From JBFKMV01 sp041629655 (GTDB lineage Bacteria; Acidobacteriota; Polarisedimenticolia; Polarisedimenticolales; Polarisedimenticolaceae), in assembly GCA_041629655.1 (NCBI GenBank), contig JBFKMV010000090.1, positions 1-18,987 on the forward strand: a stretch of DNA of 18,987 bases, in the 5' to 3' direction. A program made the position numbers and the translations under genes. Position 1 is the first letter of the stretch; every line of letters starts with the position of its first letter. Of the stretch, positions 1-5,974 are shown piece after piece. Below the pieces are notes generated by a model. The model worked only from the letters and a program-made list of their open reading frames with translations, did not search any database and was not told where the DNA came from.

Positions 1-276
1 CTTGACGACCTCGGGCTCGTGCTTGGTCAGCGAGAACGACTGGACGGCGTCGATCTCGGGGCCGAGGTGGTGGTCGCGGTAGTGCTGCCACGTGCCCTCG
101 ACGCCGCCCGATTCGTAGACGCTCGACTCGCGGGCGAACAGCTTGCCCGCGGCGTCGAGGTCGGAGGCCGTGGTGGCGTCGAAGTAGGCTTCCGCGACCC
201 GGCGCGGGTCGTCCGAGGCGAGGGCCGGCAGTGCGGCGACGGCCGCGAACACGAGCAGGACCAGCAGCTTCTTCAT
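1..276 (-). CDS. Secreted SnoaL-like/NTF2-fold protein (C-terminus outside window)
   Basis: The 5' 92 codons of a minus-strand gene are present; the rest lies beyond the left edge. The start is ATG at 276, with a strong GGAGGAG ribosome site a few bases upstream. The first 20 or so residues (MKKLLVLLVFAAVAALPALA) form a signal peptide. The mature part begins with DDPRRVAEAYFDATTASDLDAAGKLFA, the usual opening helix of SnoaL/DUF4440-type NTF2-fold proteins, followed by a region with ESGG.EGTW.HYRDHHLGPE. Members of this fold are small cone-shaped pockets that serve as isomerases, hydrolases or binding proteins. No activity can be assigned here. The gene is divergent from the DUF2231 gene with a 68-base gap, so the two may share a control region, though no convincing promoter is visible there. 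Confidence 0.75.
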   Translation of the reverse strand, partial: MKKLLVLLVFAAVAALPALASDDPRRVAEAYFDATTASDLDAAGKLFARESSVYESGGVEGTWQHYRDHHLGPEIDAVQSFSLTKHEPEVVK

Positions 277-344
277 CCGTTTCTCCTCCGCGGGCGAAGG
301 CCCACGTCTTTACGACCATAGCCGATTTCCGGCGAGGGGATACC

Positions 345-1478
345 ATGAGCCCGATGCAGGACTGGATCACGACCTGGACCTCCCTGCCCAACCTGCACCC
401 GGCGCTGGTGCACTTCCCGATCGTGCTGCTGCCGGTCGCGGTGCTGTGCGAAGTGGCCGGACTGACGGAGGCCGGGCGGCGCCGCGGCGCGCGGGGGCTG
501 GCGGTGTGGTTGTGGGTCGCCGCCGGGTTGACCGCGGGGCTGGCGGAGTGGGCCGGCGAGGAGGCGGCGGACTCGTTCGCGGATCTGCCGGCGCGCACGC
601 TCGCCGCGCTGGGCAACCACTCGGACTGGGGCCACTACACGTGGTGGACGCTGGGGGCGCTGGCCGTGCTGCGCATCGCGCTGGCGTGGTGGGCACGCGG
701 CGAGGCGCCGCGGCCGGCGTGGCCATTCGGCGTGCTGGTGCTGCTCGGGCTCGGTGCGGTGGGGATGACGTTCTACACCGCGGACCTCGGTGGCGCGCTG
801 GTGTACGAGCACGGTGTCGGCGTGCGGGCCGGAGCAGCGACGCCGGAGCCGACCCCGGCTCCTTCTCCCGAGACCCCACCGGTGGACGACGACGGGCCGG
901 CGCTGTCGCGGTGGGTCGAGGGAGGGCACGGCGGCGGCACCTGGACGCCGCTGCCGGGTGACGCGGATGCGCTGGGCAGCGTGCTGCGCGCGGCGCCGGG
1001 ATCGTCGCTGGCCGGCGTCAACGCCACCCCGCCGGAGCCGGGCGCTCCCCCCGGCCTGGTGCTCGACGTGGACGGCCAGGCGCTGCTGGTGTTGCCCGGC
1101 GAGCCCGGCGACGTCCAGGTCACGGCCGAGCTCGAGCTGCTCGGGTTCGAAGGCCGGATCGGACTGGCCCATCACGTGCGAAGCGCGCGCGAGGCCGGAC
1201 TGCTGACCGTGACGGTCCCCGCGGGCGGGTTCGCGCTCGTGACGCTCCGGGGCGACGATGCGGACAAGCGGCTCGACGACGCGACGCAGGCGCTGCCCGC
1301 TGGGCCGTTCCGGCTCGCGGTCTCCGCCGCCGGGCGCCACCTGCGCGGTACGCTGGACGGCAAGCTCGTGGTGCACGGGCACGAGCCGGCCCTGCCGGGG
1401 GGCGCCTGTGGCATGCTGGTGGAGGGTCGGGGCCGCCTGCGGATCCTCCGTCTCGAGGTCGAGCCGGTCACCCACTGA
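345..1478 (+). CDS. DUF2231 membrane protein with C-terminal extracytoplasmic beta-sandwich-like domain
   Basis: This encodes 377 residues. ATG 345 was chosen because it has an AGGGG site just upstream and opens directly into the family sequence; extension further upstream would run into non-conserved sequence. Residues 17-25 (LHPALVHFP) and 148-160 (LGGALVYEHGVGV) are hallmarks of DUF2231, an integral membrane domain of about 150 residues. Four hydrophobic segments lie near 19-39, 52-69, 101-117 and 127-144. A Pro/Thr/Glu linker (166-180) leads to a domain of about 190 residues with no membrane segment, ending in DGKLVVHG...GACGMLVEGRGRLRILRLEVE. That pattern resembles the last strands of the concanavalin-like 3-keto-disaccharide hydrolase/LamG fold (inference). 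DUF2231 proteins are often found with heme or redox proteins, but no such partner is adjacent. Function unknown. Confidence 0.8.
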   Translation: MSPMQDWITTWTSLPNLHPALVHFPIVLLPVAVLCEVAGLTEAGRRRGARGLAVWLWVAAGLTAGLAEWAGEEAADSFADLPARTLAALGNHSDWGHYTWWTLGALAVLRIALAWWARGEAPRPAWPFGVLVLLGLGAVGMTFYTADLGGALVYEHGVGVRAGAATPEPTPAPSPETPPVDDDGPALSRWVEGGHGGGTWTPLPGDADALGSVLRAAPGSSLAGVNATPPEPGAPPGLVLDVDGQALLVLPGEPGDVQVTAELELLGFEGRIGLAHHVRSAREAGLLTVTVPAGGFALVTLRGDDADKRLDDATQALPAGPFRLAVSAAGRHLRGTLDGKLVVHGHEPALPGGACGMLVEGRGRLRILRLEVEPVTH

Positions 1479-1481
1479 TCC

Positions 1482-1501
1482 GGGGTAACCCTTTCTTTTT
1501 T
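1482..1501 (+). terminator. Possible weak terminator after the DUF2231 gene
   Basis: Four bases after the DUF2231 stop there is a short GGG-GTAA-CCC hairpin with a GNRA-like loop, followed at once by a T-rich tract (CTTTCTTTTTT). The stem is only three base pairs, so the call rests mainly on the T tract and on its position between two transcription units. Confidence 0.3.
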
Positions 1502-1520
1502 CGATTCGCGCGGTCGGGAA

Positions 1521-1547
1521 TGTCGATCCCGCGCCGGGCCGTTCGTC
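1521..1547 (+). promoter_or_regulatory. Predicted ECF42-type promoter (autoregulation of the sigma operon)
   Basis: TGTCGA (1521-1526) and CGTC (1544-1547) are separated by 17 bases and lie 63 bases upstream of the first ATG of the operon. From memory of published work on ECF42 sigma factors in Streptomyces, their targets carry TGTCGA at -35 and CGA/TC at -10. The match in spacing, orientation and position, upstream of an operon whose last gene encodes an ECF42 sigma factor, makes autoregulation likely. The only other plus-strand TGTCGA I noticed (4150) lies inside a coding region without a paired -10. Confidence 0.6.
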
Positions 1548-1610
1548 TCACCTGCGGAAGACGGCCCGGAACGGGTCCGGAGCCGCGAGGCGACAGGGAG
1601 GTAGAGAAAG

Positions 1611-2165
1611 ATGAGAGCGAAGATTGGCATTATTTCAATCCTGGGGCTGGCCGTGCTGCTCGGCGCGGCGGTTGCCACGGCCGGCGAGGGCGAGCATCAC
1701 GCCGCGCCTGCCGTCGACGACGCGCGCTTCGAGTTCCTCGAGCGGCTGGCCGGAAGCTGGGTCCAGGAGGCCGGCGCCGAGGCCTCGCACCCCGGCGGGT
1801 TCGAGTTCCGGGTCACCGCAGGCGGCACCGCCATCGAGGAGCGCGAGTTCACGGGAACCCCGATGGAGATGGTCACGATTTACCACATGCAGGGCCGCGA
1901 GCTGGTGGCGACCCACTTCTGCATGCTGGGCAACCAGCCGCGCCTGACCGCGGCGCCCAAGATCGTCGACAACACGCTGAAGTTCACCTGCAGCGGCACC
2001 CCGGGCAACGCGGCGTCGCACGACGACCACCACGTCCACGGCTGGTCGATCCGTCTCGACGGGCAGGGGCGCCTGCTCTACACCGCCGAGCTGGTCAAGG
2101 AAGGCCAGGTCACCGAGTCGCCGTCGCTAGTGCTGACGCGCGCGCAGCAGACCGCGAGCCGCTGA
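1611..2165 (+). CDS. Secreted lipocalin-like conserved hypothetical protein
   Basis: This encodes 184 residues. The ATG follows an AGGGAGG ribosome site. Residues 1-24 form a signal peptide (hydrophobic core ISILGLAVLLGAAVATA). The mature protein opens with FEFLERLAGSWVQE and continues with short alternating strands, the usual beginning of lipocalin/FABP-like barrels such as DUF1579, DUF6265 or THAP4-like proteins. It has a His-rich stretch (HDDHHVHGW) near the centre of the second half and two cysteines that could pair. Its stop is 28 bases before the YCII gene, so it is the first gene of the presumed ECF42 operon, directly behind the predicted sigma target promoter. That suggests it is a product or sensor of the same stress response, perhaps binding a small ligand in the periplasm (inference). 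Confidence 0.75.
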   Translation: MRAKIGIISILGLAVLLGAAVATAGEGEHHAAPAVDDARFEFLERLAGSWVQEAGAEASHPGGFEFRVTAGGTAIEEREFTGTPMEMVTIYHMQGRELVATHFCMLGNQPRLTAAPKIVDNTLKFTCSGTPGNAASHDDHHVHGWSIRLDGQGRLLYTAELVKEGQVTESPSLVLTRAQQTASR

Positions 2166-2193
2166 GCGCGGCGGCGCGGAAGGAGGATTACCG

Positions 2194-2544
2194 ATGCAGT
2201 ACCTGATGCTGATCTACAGCAACGAGGACAAGGACCCGGCGCCCGGCAGTCCCGAGGGCGACAAGCTGATGAACGCCTACTGGAAGTTCACCGACGAGGT
2301 CAAGCAGGCCAAGGTGATGCTGGGCAGCAACGCGCTCCAGCCGGTGGCCACGGCGACGACCGTGCGGGTGCGGGGCGGCAAGACCCAGACCACCGACGGG
2401 CCGTTCGCCGAGACCAAGGAGCAGCTCGGCGGCTATTACCTGCTGGACTGCAAGGACCTCGACGAGGCGATCCGCTACGCGGCCAAGATCCCCTCGGCCG
2501 AGTACGGCTCGATCGAGATCCGGCCGGTGATGGTCTTCGAGTGA
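2194..2544 (+). CDS. YCII/DGPF-domain protein
   Basis: This encodes 116 residues, with a strong AGGAGG site before ATG 2194. The sequence MQYLMLIYSNEDK at the N-terminus, TTDGPFAETKEQLGGYYLLD in the middle and EYGSIEIRPVM at the end is the signature of the YCII-related (DGPF) family, small ferredoxin-like alpha/beta proteins. DGPF proteins are the standard genomic neighbours of ECF42 sigma factors and are established or presumed members of their regulons; their biochemical activity is still unclear. Here the gene lies 11 bases upstream of the sigma factor start, which fits co-transcription and coupled translation. Confidence 0.92.
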   Translation: MQYLMLIYSNEDKDPAPGSPEGDKLMNAYWKFTDEVKQAKVMLGSNALQPVATATTVRVRGGKTQTTDGPFAETKEQLGGYYLLDCKDLDEAIRYAAKIPSAEYGSIEIRPVMVFE

Positions 2545-2555
2545 CGGGAGCCTGA

Positions 2556-3809
2556 TTGGGGCGGGCGACACCGGCGAGCTCGCGGGCGGCCGTCGAACGG
2601 ACCGTCCGCGAGCACTGGGGGTACATCCTGGCGACGCTGGTCGGGCAGGTGCGCGACCTGTCCCTCGCCGAGGACGTGCTTCAGGACGCCGCTGTCGCCG
2701 CCCTGTCCGACTGGCCGGTCCGCGGCATTCCCGACAACCCGCGCGCGTGGCTGTTGACCACCGCGCGACGCCGGGCGATCGACCGCTTCCGCCGCGAGCG
2801 GCGCTTCGCGGAGCTGCGGCAGGAGATCGAACGCAGCGCCGGACCGGACATCGATCCCGACGATGACGTGCCGATGGTCGACGAGCGCCTCTCGCTGATG
2901 TTCATGTGCTGCCACCCCGCGCTGGCCGAGCCGGCGCGGGTGGCGTTGACGCTGCGCACGCTCGGTGGATTGACCACGACCGAGATCGCGCGGGCGTTCC
3001 TGGTTCCGGAGCCGACCATGGCGCAGCGCCTAGTGCGCGCCCGGCGCAAGATCCAGGCCGCCAACATCCCCTACCGCATCCCTCCGGCCGAGCTGTGGCC
3101 GGAGCGGCTGGCATCGGTGCTGGCCGTCGTCTACTTCATCTTCAACGAGGGCTACAGCGCCACCTCGGGCCGCGAGCCGACGCGCGCCGACCTGTGCGAG
3201 GAGGCGATCCGCCTCGGCCGGATCCTGCTCGAGCTGGCCCCGCGGGAGCCCGAGGTGGCCGGGCTGCTGGCGTTGATGCTGCTGCACGATTCCCGTCGCG
3301 CGGCGCGGATCGACGACGACGGCAACTACGTGTCGCTGGAGGAGCAGGACCGCAGCCGCTGGGATCGCGAGCCCATCCGCGCCGGGGACCGGCTGCTGCG
3401 GGCGGCGCTGGCGCAGGGCCGCCCCGGACCGTACCAGCTCCAGGCCGCGATCAGCGCCGTGCACGCCGCCGCGCCGTCGTACGCCGAAACCGACTGGCCC
3501 CAGATCGTCGGGCTGTACCGCGAGCTGTACCGGCTGAACCGGTCGTGGGTGGTGAGGCTCAACGAGGCCGTGGCGTTGTCGTACGCCGAGAGCCCACAAG
3601 CCGGCCTGCGCCTGCTCGACACCCTGGAACGGAGCGAGACCGTCCAGCGCTACCAGCCGTACCAAGCCGCCCGCGCCGACCTGTTGCGTCGCGCCGGACG
3701 TTCCGGCGAGGCGAAGTCGGCCTACCGCAGCGCGCTGGAGCTGACGGAGAACGAGTCGGAGCGGCGGTTCCTGGAGCGGCGGCTGGAGGAGCTGGGGCCG
3801 GGCTCGTGA
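2556..3809 (+). CDS. ECF42-type RNA polymerase sigma factor with C-terminal TPR-like extension (DUF6596)
   Basis: This encodes 417 residues. The TTG at 2556 is chosen because GGGAG precedes it at normal spacing, 11 bases after the YCII stop. Region sigma-2 spans about 11-82 (AEDVLQDAAVAALSDW, then NPRAWLLTTARRRAIDRFRR) and sigma-4 about 110-168 (LMFMCCHPAL..., TTTEIARAFLVPEPTMAQRLVRARRKI). The remaining 250 residues carry the DUF6596 signature FNEGYSA (196-202), the PYQLQAAISAVHA block and helical repeats. This long extension defines ECF42 and is thought to control activity in place of a conventional anti-sigma factor; none is encoded nearby. The sigma factor probably transcribes its own operon from the element at 1521-1547. 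Confidence 0.92.
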   Translation: MGRATPASSRAAVERTVREHWGYILATLVGQVRDLSLAEDVLQDAAVAALSDWPVRGIPDNPRAWLLTTARRRAIDRFRRERRFAELRQEIERSAGPDIDPDDDVPMVDERLSLMFMCCHPALAEPARVALTLRTLGGLTTTEIARAFLVPEPTMAQRLVRARRKIQAANIPYRIPPAELWPERLASVLAVVYFIFNEGYSATSGREPTRADLCEEAIRLGRILLELAPREPEVAGLLALMLLHDSRRAARIDDDGNYVSLEEQDRSRWDREPIRAGDRLLRAALAQGRPGPYQLQAAISAVHAAAPSYAETDWPQIVGLYRELYRLNRSWVVRLNEAVALSYAESPQAGLRLLDTLERSETVQRYQPYQAARADLLRRAGRSGEAKSAYRSALELTENESERRFLERRLEELGPGS

Positions 3810-3822
3810 GTCTCCGCGAAGG

Positions 3823-3865
3823 TGCAACCGGAGGGGTTGCATATCGATGATTGTTGCTCTATAAG
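3823..3865 (+). promoter_or_regulatory. Leaderless promoter with overlapping palindrome for the orphan vapB
   Basis: A 7-bp inverted repeat, TGCAACC (3823-3829) and GGTTGCA (3835-3841) with a 5-base spacer, overlaps a TTGCAT -35-like hexamer (3837-3842). A TATAAG -10 follows after exactly 17 bases (3860-3865). The ATG lies 7 bases after the -10 and no Shine-Dalgarno sequence is present, so the transcript is probably leaderless. The palindrome over the -35 is a plausible operator for the ribbon-helix-helix antitoxin; it could instead be a weak 3' hairpin of the sigma operon, but no T tract follows. Confidence 0.5.
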
Positions 3866-3872
3866 CATCGCA

Positions 3873-4109
3873 ATGAAAGTCACCATCGACATCGACGATG
3901 ATCTGCTAAAGAGGGCTCGGGTTCGGGCCCACGACGAGCGGACAACCCTGCGTCGTATCGTGGAAGTGGCGCTACGCGAGTACCTGGCCCCTCCGCCGCG
4001 ACGCAGGAGCTACCGTCTCCAGTGGCGAACGGAGCGGGGACGCGTGCTGCCCGGAGTCGATCTCGACAGTCGCGCCTCGCTGTACCGGCGGATGGACGGG
4101 CAAGACTGA
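3873..4109 (+). CDS. Orphan VapB-type (DUF2191-like) antitoxin
   Basis: This encodes 78 residues. ATG 3873 opens MKVTIDIDDDLLKRARVRAHDE, the strand-helix pattern of ribbon-helix-helix VapB antitoxins of the DUF2191 type, continued by TLRRIVEVALREYL. The basic, Arg-rich tail (YRLQWRTERGRVLPGVDLDSR..LYRRMDG) is the toxin-wrapping segment typical of these proteins. A VapC PIN gene normally follows directly, but here the gene ends 14 bases from the end of a convergent toxin gene on the other strand, and no toxin follows on this strand. It is therefore solitary: either a relic, or a protein that acts on another toxin or has become a plain DNA-binding repressor. Confidence 0.8.
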   Translation: MKVTIDIDDDLLKRARVRAHDERTTLRRIVEVALREYLAPPPRRRSYRLQWRTERGRVLPGVDLDSRASLYRRMDGQD

Positions 4110-4123
4110 GATCGAAGCCGCGC

Positions 4124-4540
4124 CTAGCCGATCCCGAGCGCGGCGGCGTTGTCGACGATGCGCCGGTCGAAGCTGAGCACCCGCAGGTCGGAAAACGCCC
4201 GCGTGAACTCGAGCGCCGTGGCCAGGTGGATCGCGTCGAGCGTGCGCACCGGCTCGACCGGGAAGGCGCGCGCAGCTCGGTCCAGCACGCCCTCCGAGAC
4301 CGTCATCAGCAACCATGAGCCTTGTGCCCGTTGAAGCAGTCCGCGCAGCCGCTGGGCATCGCCTCCGGTCACGAGTCCCCCGTGCTCCGCGCGAATGAGC
4401 GCGCGCTCCGTCTCGGTTAACGTGACCAGCGACGTCGCGACCGTCGTCGCGTCATCGAGCGTCGATCGGACCTCGTCGGCCCGCGGCTCACCGAACAGCC
4501 AGGCCAGCAGGGCCGAGGTCTCGAGGTACACCGCGCTCAA
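4124..4540 (-). CDS. PIN-domain ribonuclease toxin (VapC-like)
   Basis: This encodes 138 residues. The TTG at 4540 overlaps the antitoxin stop (TTGA), with GGGGGGAG eight bases upstream; a GTG three codons later is an alternative. The product is a complete PIN domain: YLETSALLAWLFGE at the N-terminus, TETE near 42-45, LDAIHLATAL at 101-110 and SFDRRI at 124-129. The acidic metal-binding set is E7, E43, D102 and D125; glutamate at the first position is common in this VapC subgroup. PIN toxins cleave RNA, frequently tRNA or rRNA, when the labile antitoxin is degraded. The partner is the Phd/YefM-type antitoxin upstream. The gene is convergent with the orphan vapB, separated by 14 bases. Confidence 0.9.
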   Translation of the reverse strand: MSAVYLETSALLAWLFGEPRADEVRSTLDDATTVATSLVTLTETERALIRAEHGGLVTGGDAQRLRGLLQRAQGSWLLMTVSEGVLDRAARAFPVEPVRTLDAIHLATALEFTRAFSDLRVLSFDRRIVDNAAALGIG

Positions 4541-4845
4541 TCGCGGTGCTCCCCCCGGTCCTCGTCCACGAGCCGCGAGGCCGTCCCCCCGGGAAGCGCC
4601 ACCGGCGAGGGCGGCAGCGGGGACCTGGCGCGCGTCGGGGGCTCGACGACACCCGATTCGATCCACCGCGTCACCACGGGATCGCCGGCGTCCTGGGCCG
4701 GGTAGCCCGCCCGCGGCTCGTGAAGCTCGGCGACCACGCGGTTGCGGTCCGAGACCAGGATCCGCGTCCCCCGGCGCACCTCGCGCAGGTACGCGCTGAG
4801 GTTGTTCTTGAGGTCCTTGATCCCGACCGTTTTCAGCTCGGCCAT
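4537..4845 (-). CDS. Phd/YefM-type antitoxin of the PIN toxin
   Basis: This encodes 102 residues. ATG 4845 opens MAELKTVGIKDLKNNLSAYLREV, followed by RGTRILVSDRNRVVAELHEP: the Phd/YefM fold, in which a helix-containing N-terminal half binds DNA and a disordered tail covers the toxin. The tail here is Pro- and Arg-rich. No Shine-Dalgarno sequence is visible; the ATG sits where transcription would begin, so translation is probably leaderless. The stop overlaps the toxin start. The pair is a Phd/YefM antitoxin with a PIN toxin, a frequent mix-and-match arrangement. Confidence 0.88.
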   Translation of the reverse strand: MAELKTVGIKDLKNNLSAYLREVRRGTRILVSDRNRVVAELHEPRAGYPAQDAGDPVVTRWIESGVVEPPTRARSPLPPSPVALPGGTASRLVDEDRGEHRD

Positions 4846-4851
4846 GCGACG

Positions 4852-4880
4852 AAGGTAGCTACCAGAGGCTACCTTGTCAA
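4852..4880 (-). promoter_or_regulatory. Promoter and operator of the Phd/PIN toxin-antitoxin operon
   Basis: On the minus strand a perfect TTGACA -35 (4880-4875) is followed after 17 bases by TACCTT (4857-4852), a weak -10; the ATG lies at 4845, about where the transcript would start. Overlapping this are three half-sites: GGTAGC (4854-4859), GCTACC (4858-4863) and GCTACC (4868-4873). They form a palindrome GGTAGCTACC and a wider inverted repeat AAGGTAGC-N8-GCTACCTT (4852-4875). The two same-orientation half-sites are 10 bases apart, one helical turn. This is the layout expected for autorepression by a dimeric antitoxin. Confidence 0.65.
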
Positions 4881-4926
4881 GTGCGGGCGGCCGGAGGAAC
4901 CGATACGACTTTGCCGGGGTGGCGGG

Positions 4927-4989
4927 TCGTCTCGGGTAGGAGACGAAGTCACGGCCCGGCCGGTCCGGGGGGATGGACCGGCCGGGCCG
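4927..4989 (-). terminator. Tandem hairpins ending the 5006-5548 transcript
   Basis: A perfect 15-bp stem (4952-4966 with 4975-4989, 8-base loop) begins 17 bases after the stop of the secreted-protein gene. A second perfect 7-bp stem (TCGTCTC 4927-4933 with GAGACGA 4940-4946) follows. Neither is followed by a U tract, so they may act as strong hairpin terminators or RNA-end stabilisers. They lie between that gene and the toxin-antitoxin promoter downstream, and would insulate it from read-through. Confidence 0.6.
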
Positions 4990-5005
4990 CACGGGGTCGG
5001 CTTGC

Positions 5006-5548
5006 TCAGAACTCGCCCTTCAGCGCACCATCACTCACGACGTTGCCCTGAAGGAACACGCTCGCCATGCCGGTGATCGTGTTGACGGTACCGCGCGCGG
5101 CGCCGGAGCCGTTGAGCACCGTGGCCGCGCGCCCGGTGCCGGCGGTGATCTCCCACCCGCCGAGGATCCGGAACACGCACTGGCCGGCGGCGATGTTGGG
5201 GCAGTTGACGGTCGGCACGGACTGGCCGCCGTAGGTCCCGGAGATCGCGCTGCCGTCCGCCGCGGTGACGGTGAACTGGCCGTCGTAGAACTGCCCGCTG
5301 GCCAGGTTGAGGCAGTGGCTCTGGTCGATGTTGACGACACCGAGGTAGCTGGCGCGGCCGCCGCCCTGGATGATCACGGCCGGGTGGCCGAGGTCGCAGC
5401 GTCCCGCGCCGGCAGCGAAGTCCAGCACCTGTGTCGCGCTGCCCACGACCTGCCACGGTTTGTCCCACTCGCCGCCGGCCGTTGCCAGCGTGACGGCGCA
5501 GGCGGCGACGGCGAGCAGCACCAGGATCGAACGAAGTTTCGTCGGCAT
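5006..5548 (-). CDS. Small secreted protein of unknown function
   Basis: This encodes 180 residues. ATG 5548 follows an AAGGAGG site at ideal spacing. Residues 1-24 form a signal peptide (SILVLLAVAACAVTLATA). The mature protein is rich in Gly, Ala, Thr and Val with alternating strand-like segments (VVGSATQVLDF, AVIIQGGGRASYLGVVNI, GQFTVTAADGSAISGTYGG), suggesting an all-beta domain. Four cysteines (51, 79, 116, 124) could make two disulfides, which supports an extracytoplasmic location. It ends GALKGEF. I do not recognise a family. It is a single-gene unit with strong hairpins after it. A good ribosome site and a perfect terminator-like stem suggest it can be made in quantity. Confidence 0.75.
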   Translation of the reverse strand: MPTKLRSILVLLAVAACAVTLATAGGEWDKPWQVVGSATQVLDFAAGAGRCDLGHPAVIIQGGGRASYLGVVNIDQSHCLNLASGQFYDGQFTVTAADGSAISGTYGGQSVPTVNCPNIAAGQCVFRILGGWEITAGTGRAATVLNGSGAARGTVNTITGMASVFLQGNVVSDGALKGEF

Positions 5549-5646
5549 GAGTCCCTCCTTCCATTCTTCGAAACGGGTTGATCCGACCATCCCCTTTGTC
5601 TGAACCGCGCGGAATGGAGCCGAGACCCTTCAGCCGCGACTGCCGG

Positions 5647-5862
5647 CTAGCCCCGATCCGACTCCAGCATCTGCGCCAGGTCACGGATCAGCTCGTCGAG
5701 CCGCGTCTCGTCGAGAGTCCGGGCCGCGAGTCGATGCACGTGCTTTCGCACCTCGGCATCGTCGGGGCACAGCGCCTGCAATATCTCCTCCCGCTCGACC
5801 TCGGACAGATCGGCGGTGAACCGGTAGAGCGCCTTGACACGCTTGAATTGGCGCGAGTCCAT
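5647..5862 (-). CDS. Small protein resembling the N-terminal extension of acidobacterial-type Ser/Thr kinases
   Basis: This encodes 71 residues from ATG 5862 with GAGG seven bases upstream; a TTG at 5913 is a less likely start. The sequence (MDSRQFKRVKALYRFTADLS..EREEILQALCPDDAEVRKHV) aligns with the first 47 residues of the kinase encoded at 6571-9009 (MTPEQFQRVKTLVRQALER..GEREAFLDSSC.DDREVRAEV): shared QF-RVK-L-R, ERE--L---C, DD-EVR--V--L. In such kinases this helical segment precedes the catalytic domain. Here it stands alone, with no kinase domain, and is transcribed divergently from the sigma factor-kinase operon 112 bases away. It may compete with or modulate that kinase (inference), or be the remnant of a degraded kinase gene. 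Confidence 0.65.
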   Translation of the reverse strand: MDSRQFKRVKALYRFTADLSEVEREEILQALCPDDAEVRKHVHRLAARTLDETRLDELIRDLAQMLESDRG

Positions 5863-5926
5863 CGACGGGCCTCGACAGAAACGCGCAAACGGGATCGGGA
5901 TCGCGTCAAACAAGACGGGGCCGGGC

Positions 5927-5956
5927 TTGACCGAAACCCGTGTTTCCCGGTAGGAA
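5927..5956 (+). promoter_or_regulatory. Possible promoter of the sigma factor-kinase operon
   Basis: TTGACC (5927-5932) is followed after 18 bases by TAGGAA (5951-5956), and an AGAGGGGAG ribosome site and ATG 5975 come next. A small inverted repeat GAAAC-CCGT-GTTTC (5933-5946) fills the spacer and could bind a regulator. The -10 match is weak. Confidence 0.35.
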
Positions 5957-5974
5957 TGGGGTCAGAGGGGAGCC

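Noticed and set aside
4150..4155. Second TGTCGA on the plus strand as an ECF42 site
   Set aside because: It lies inside the toxin coding region, has no CGAC/CGTC at the right distance, and no gene in position to be transcribed from it.
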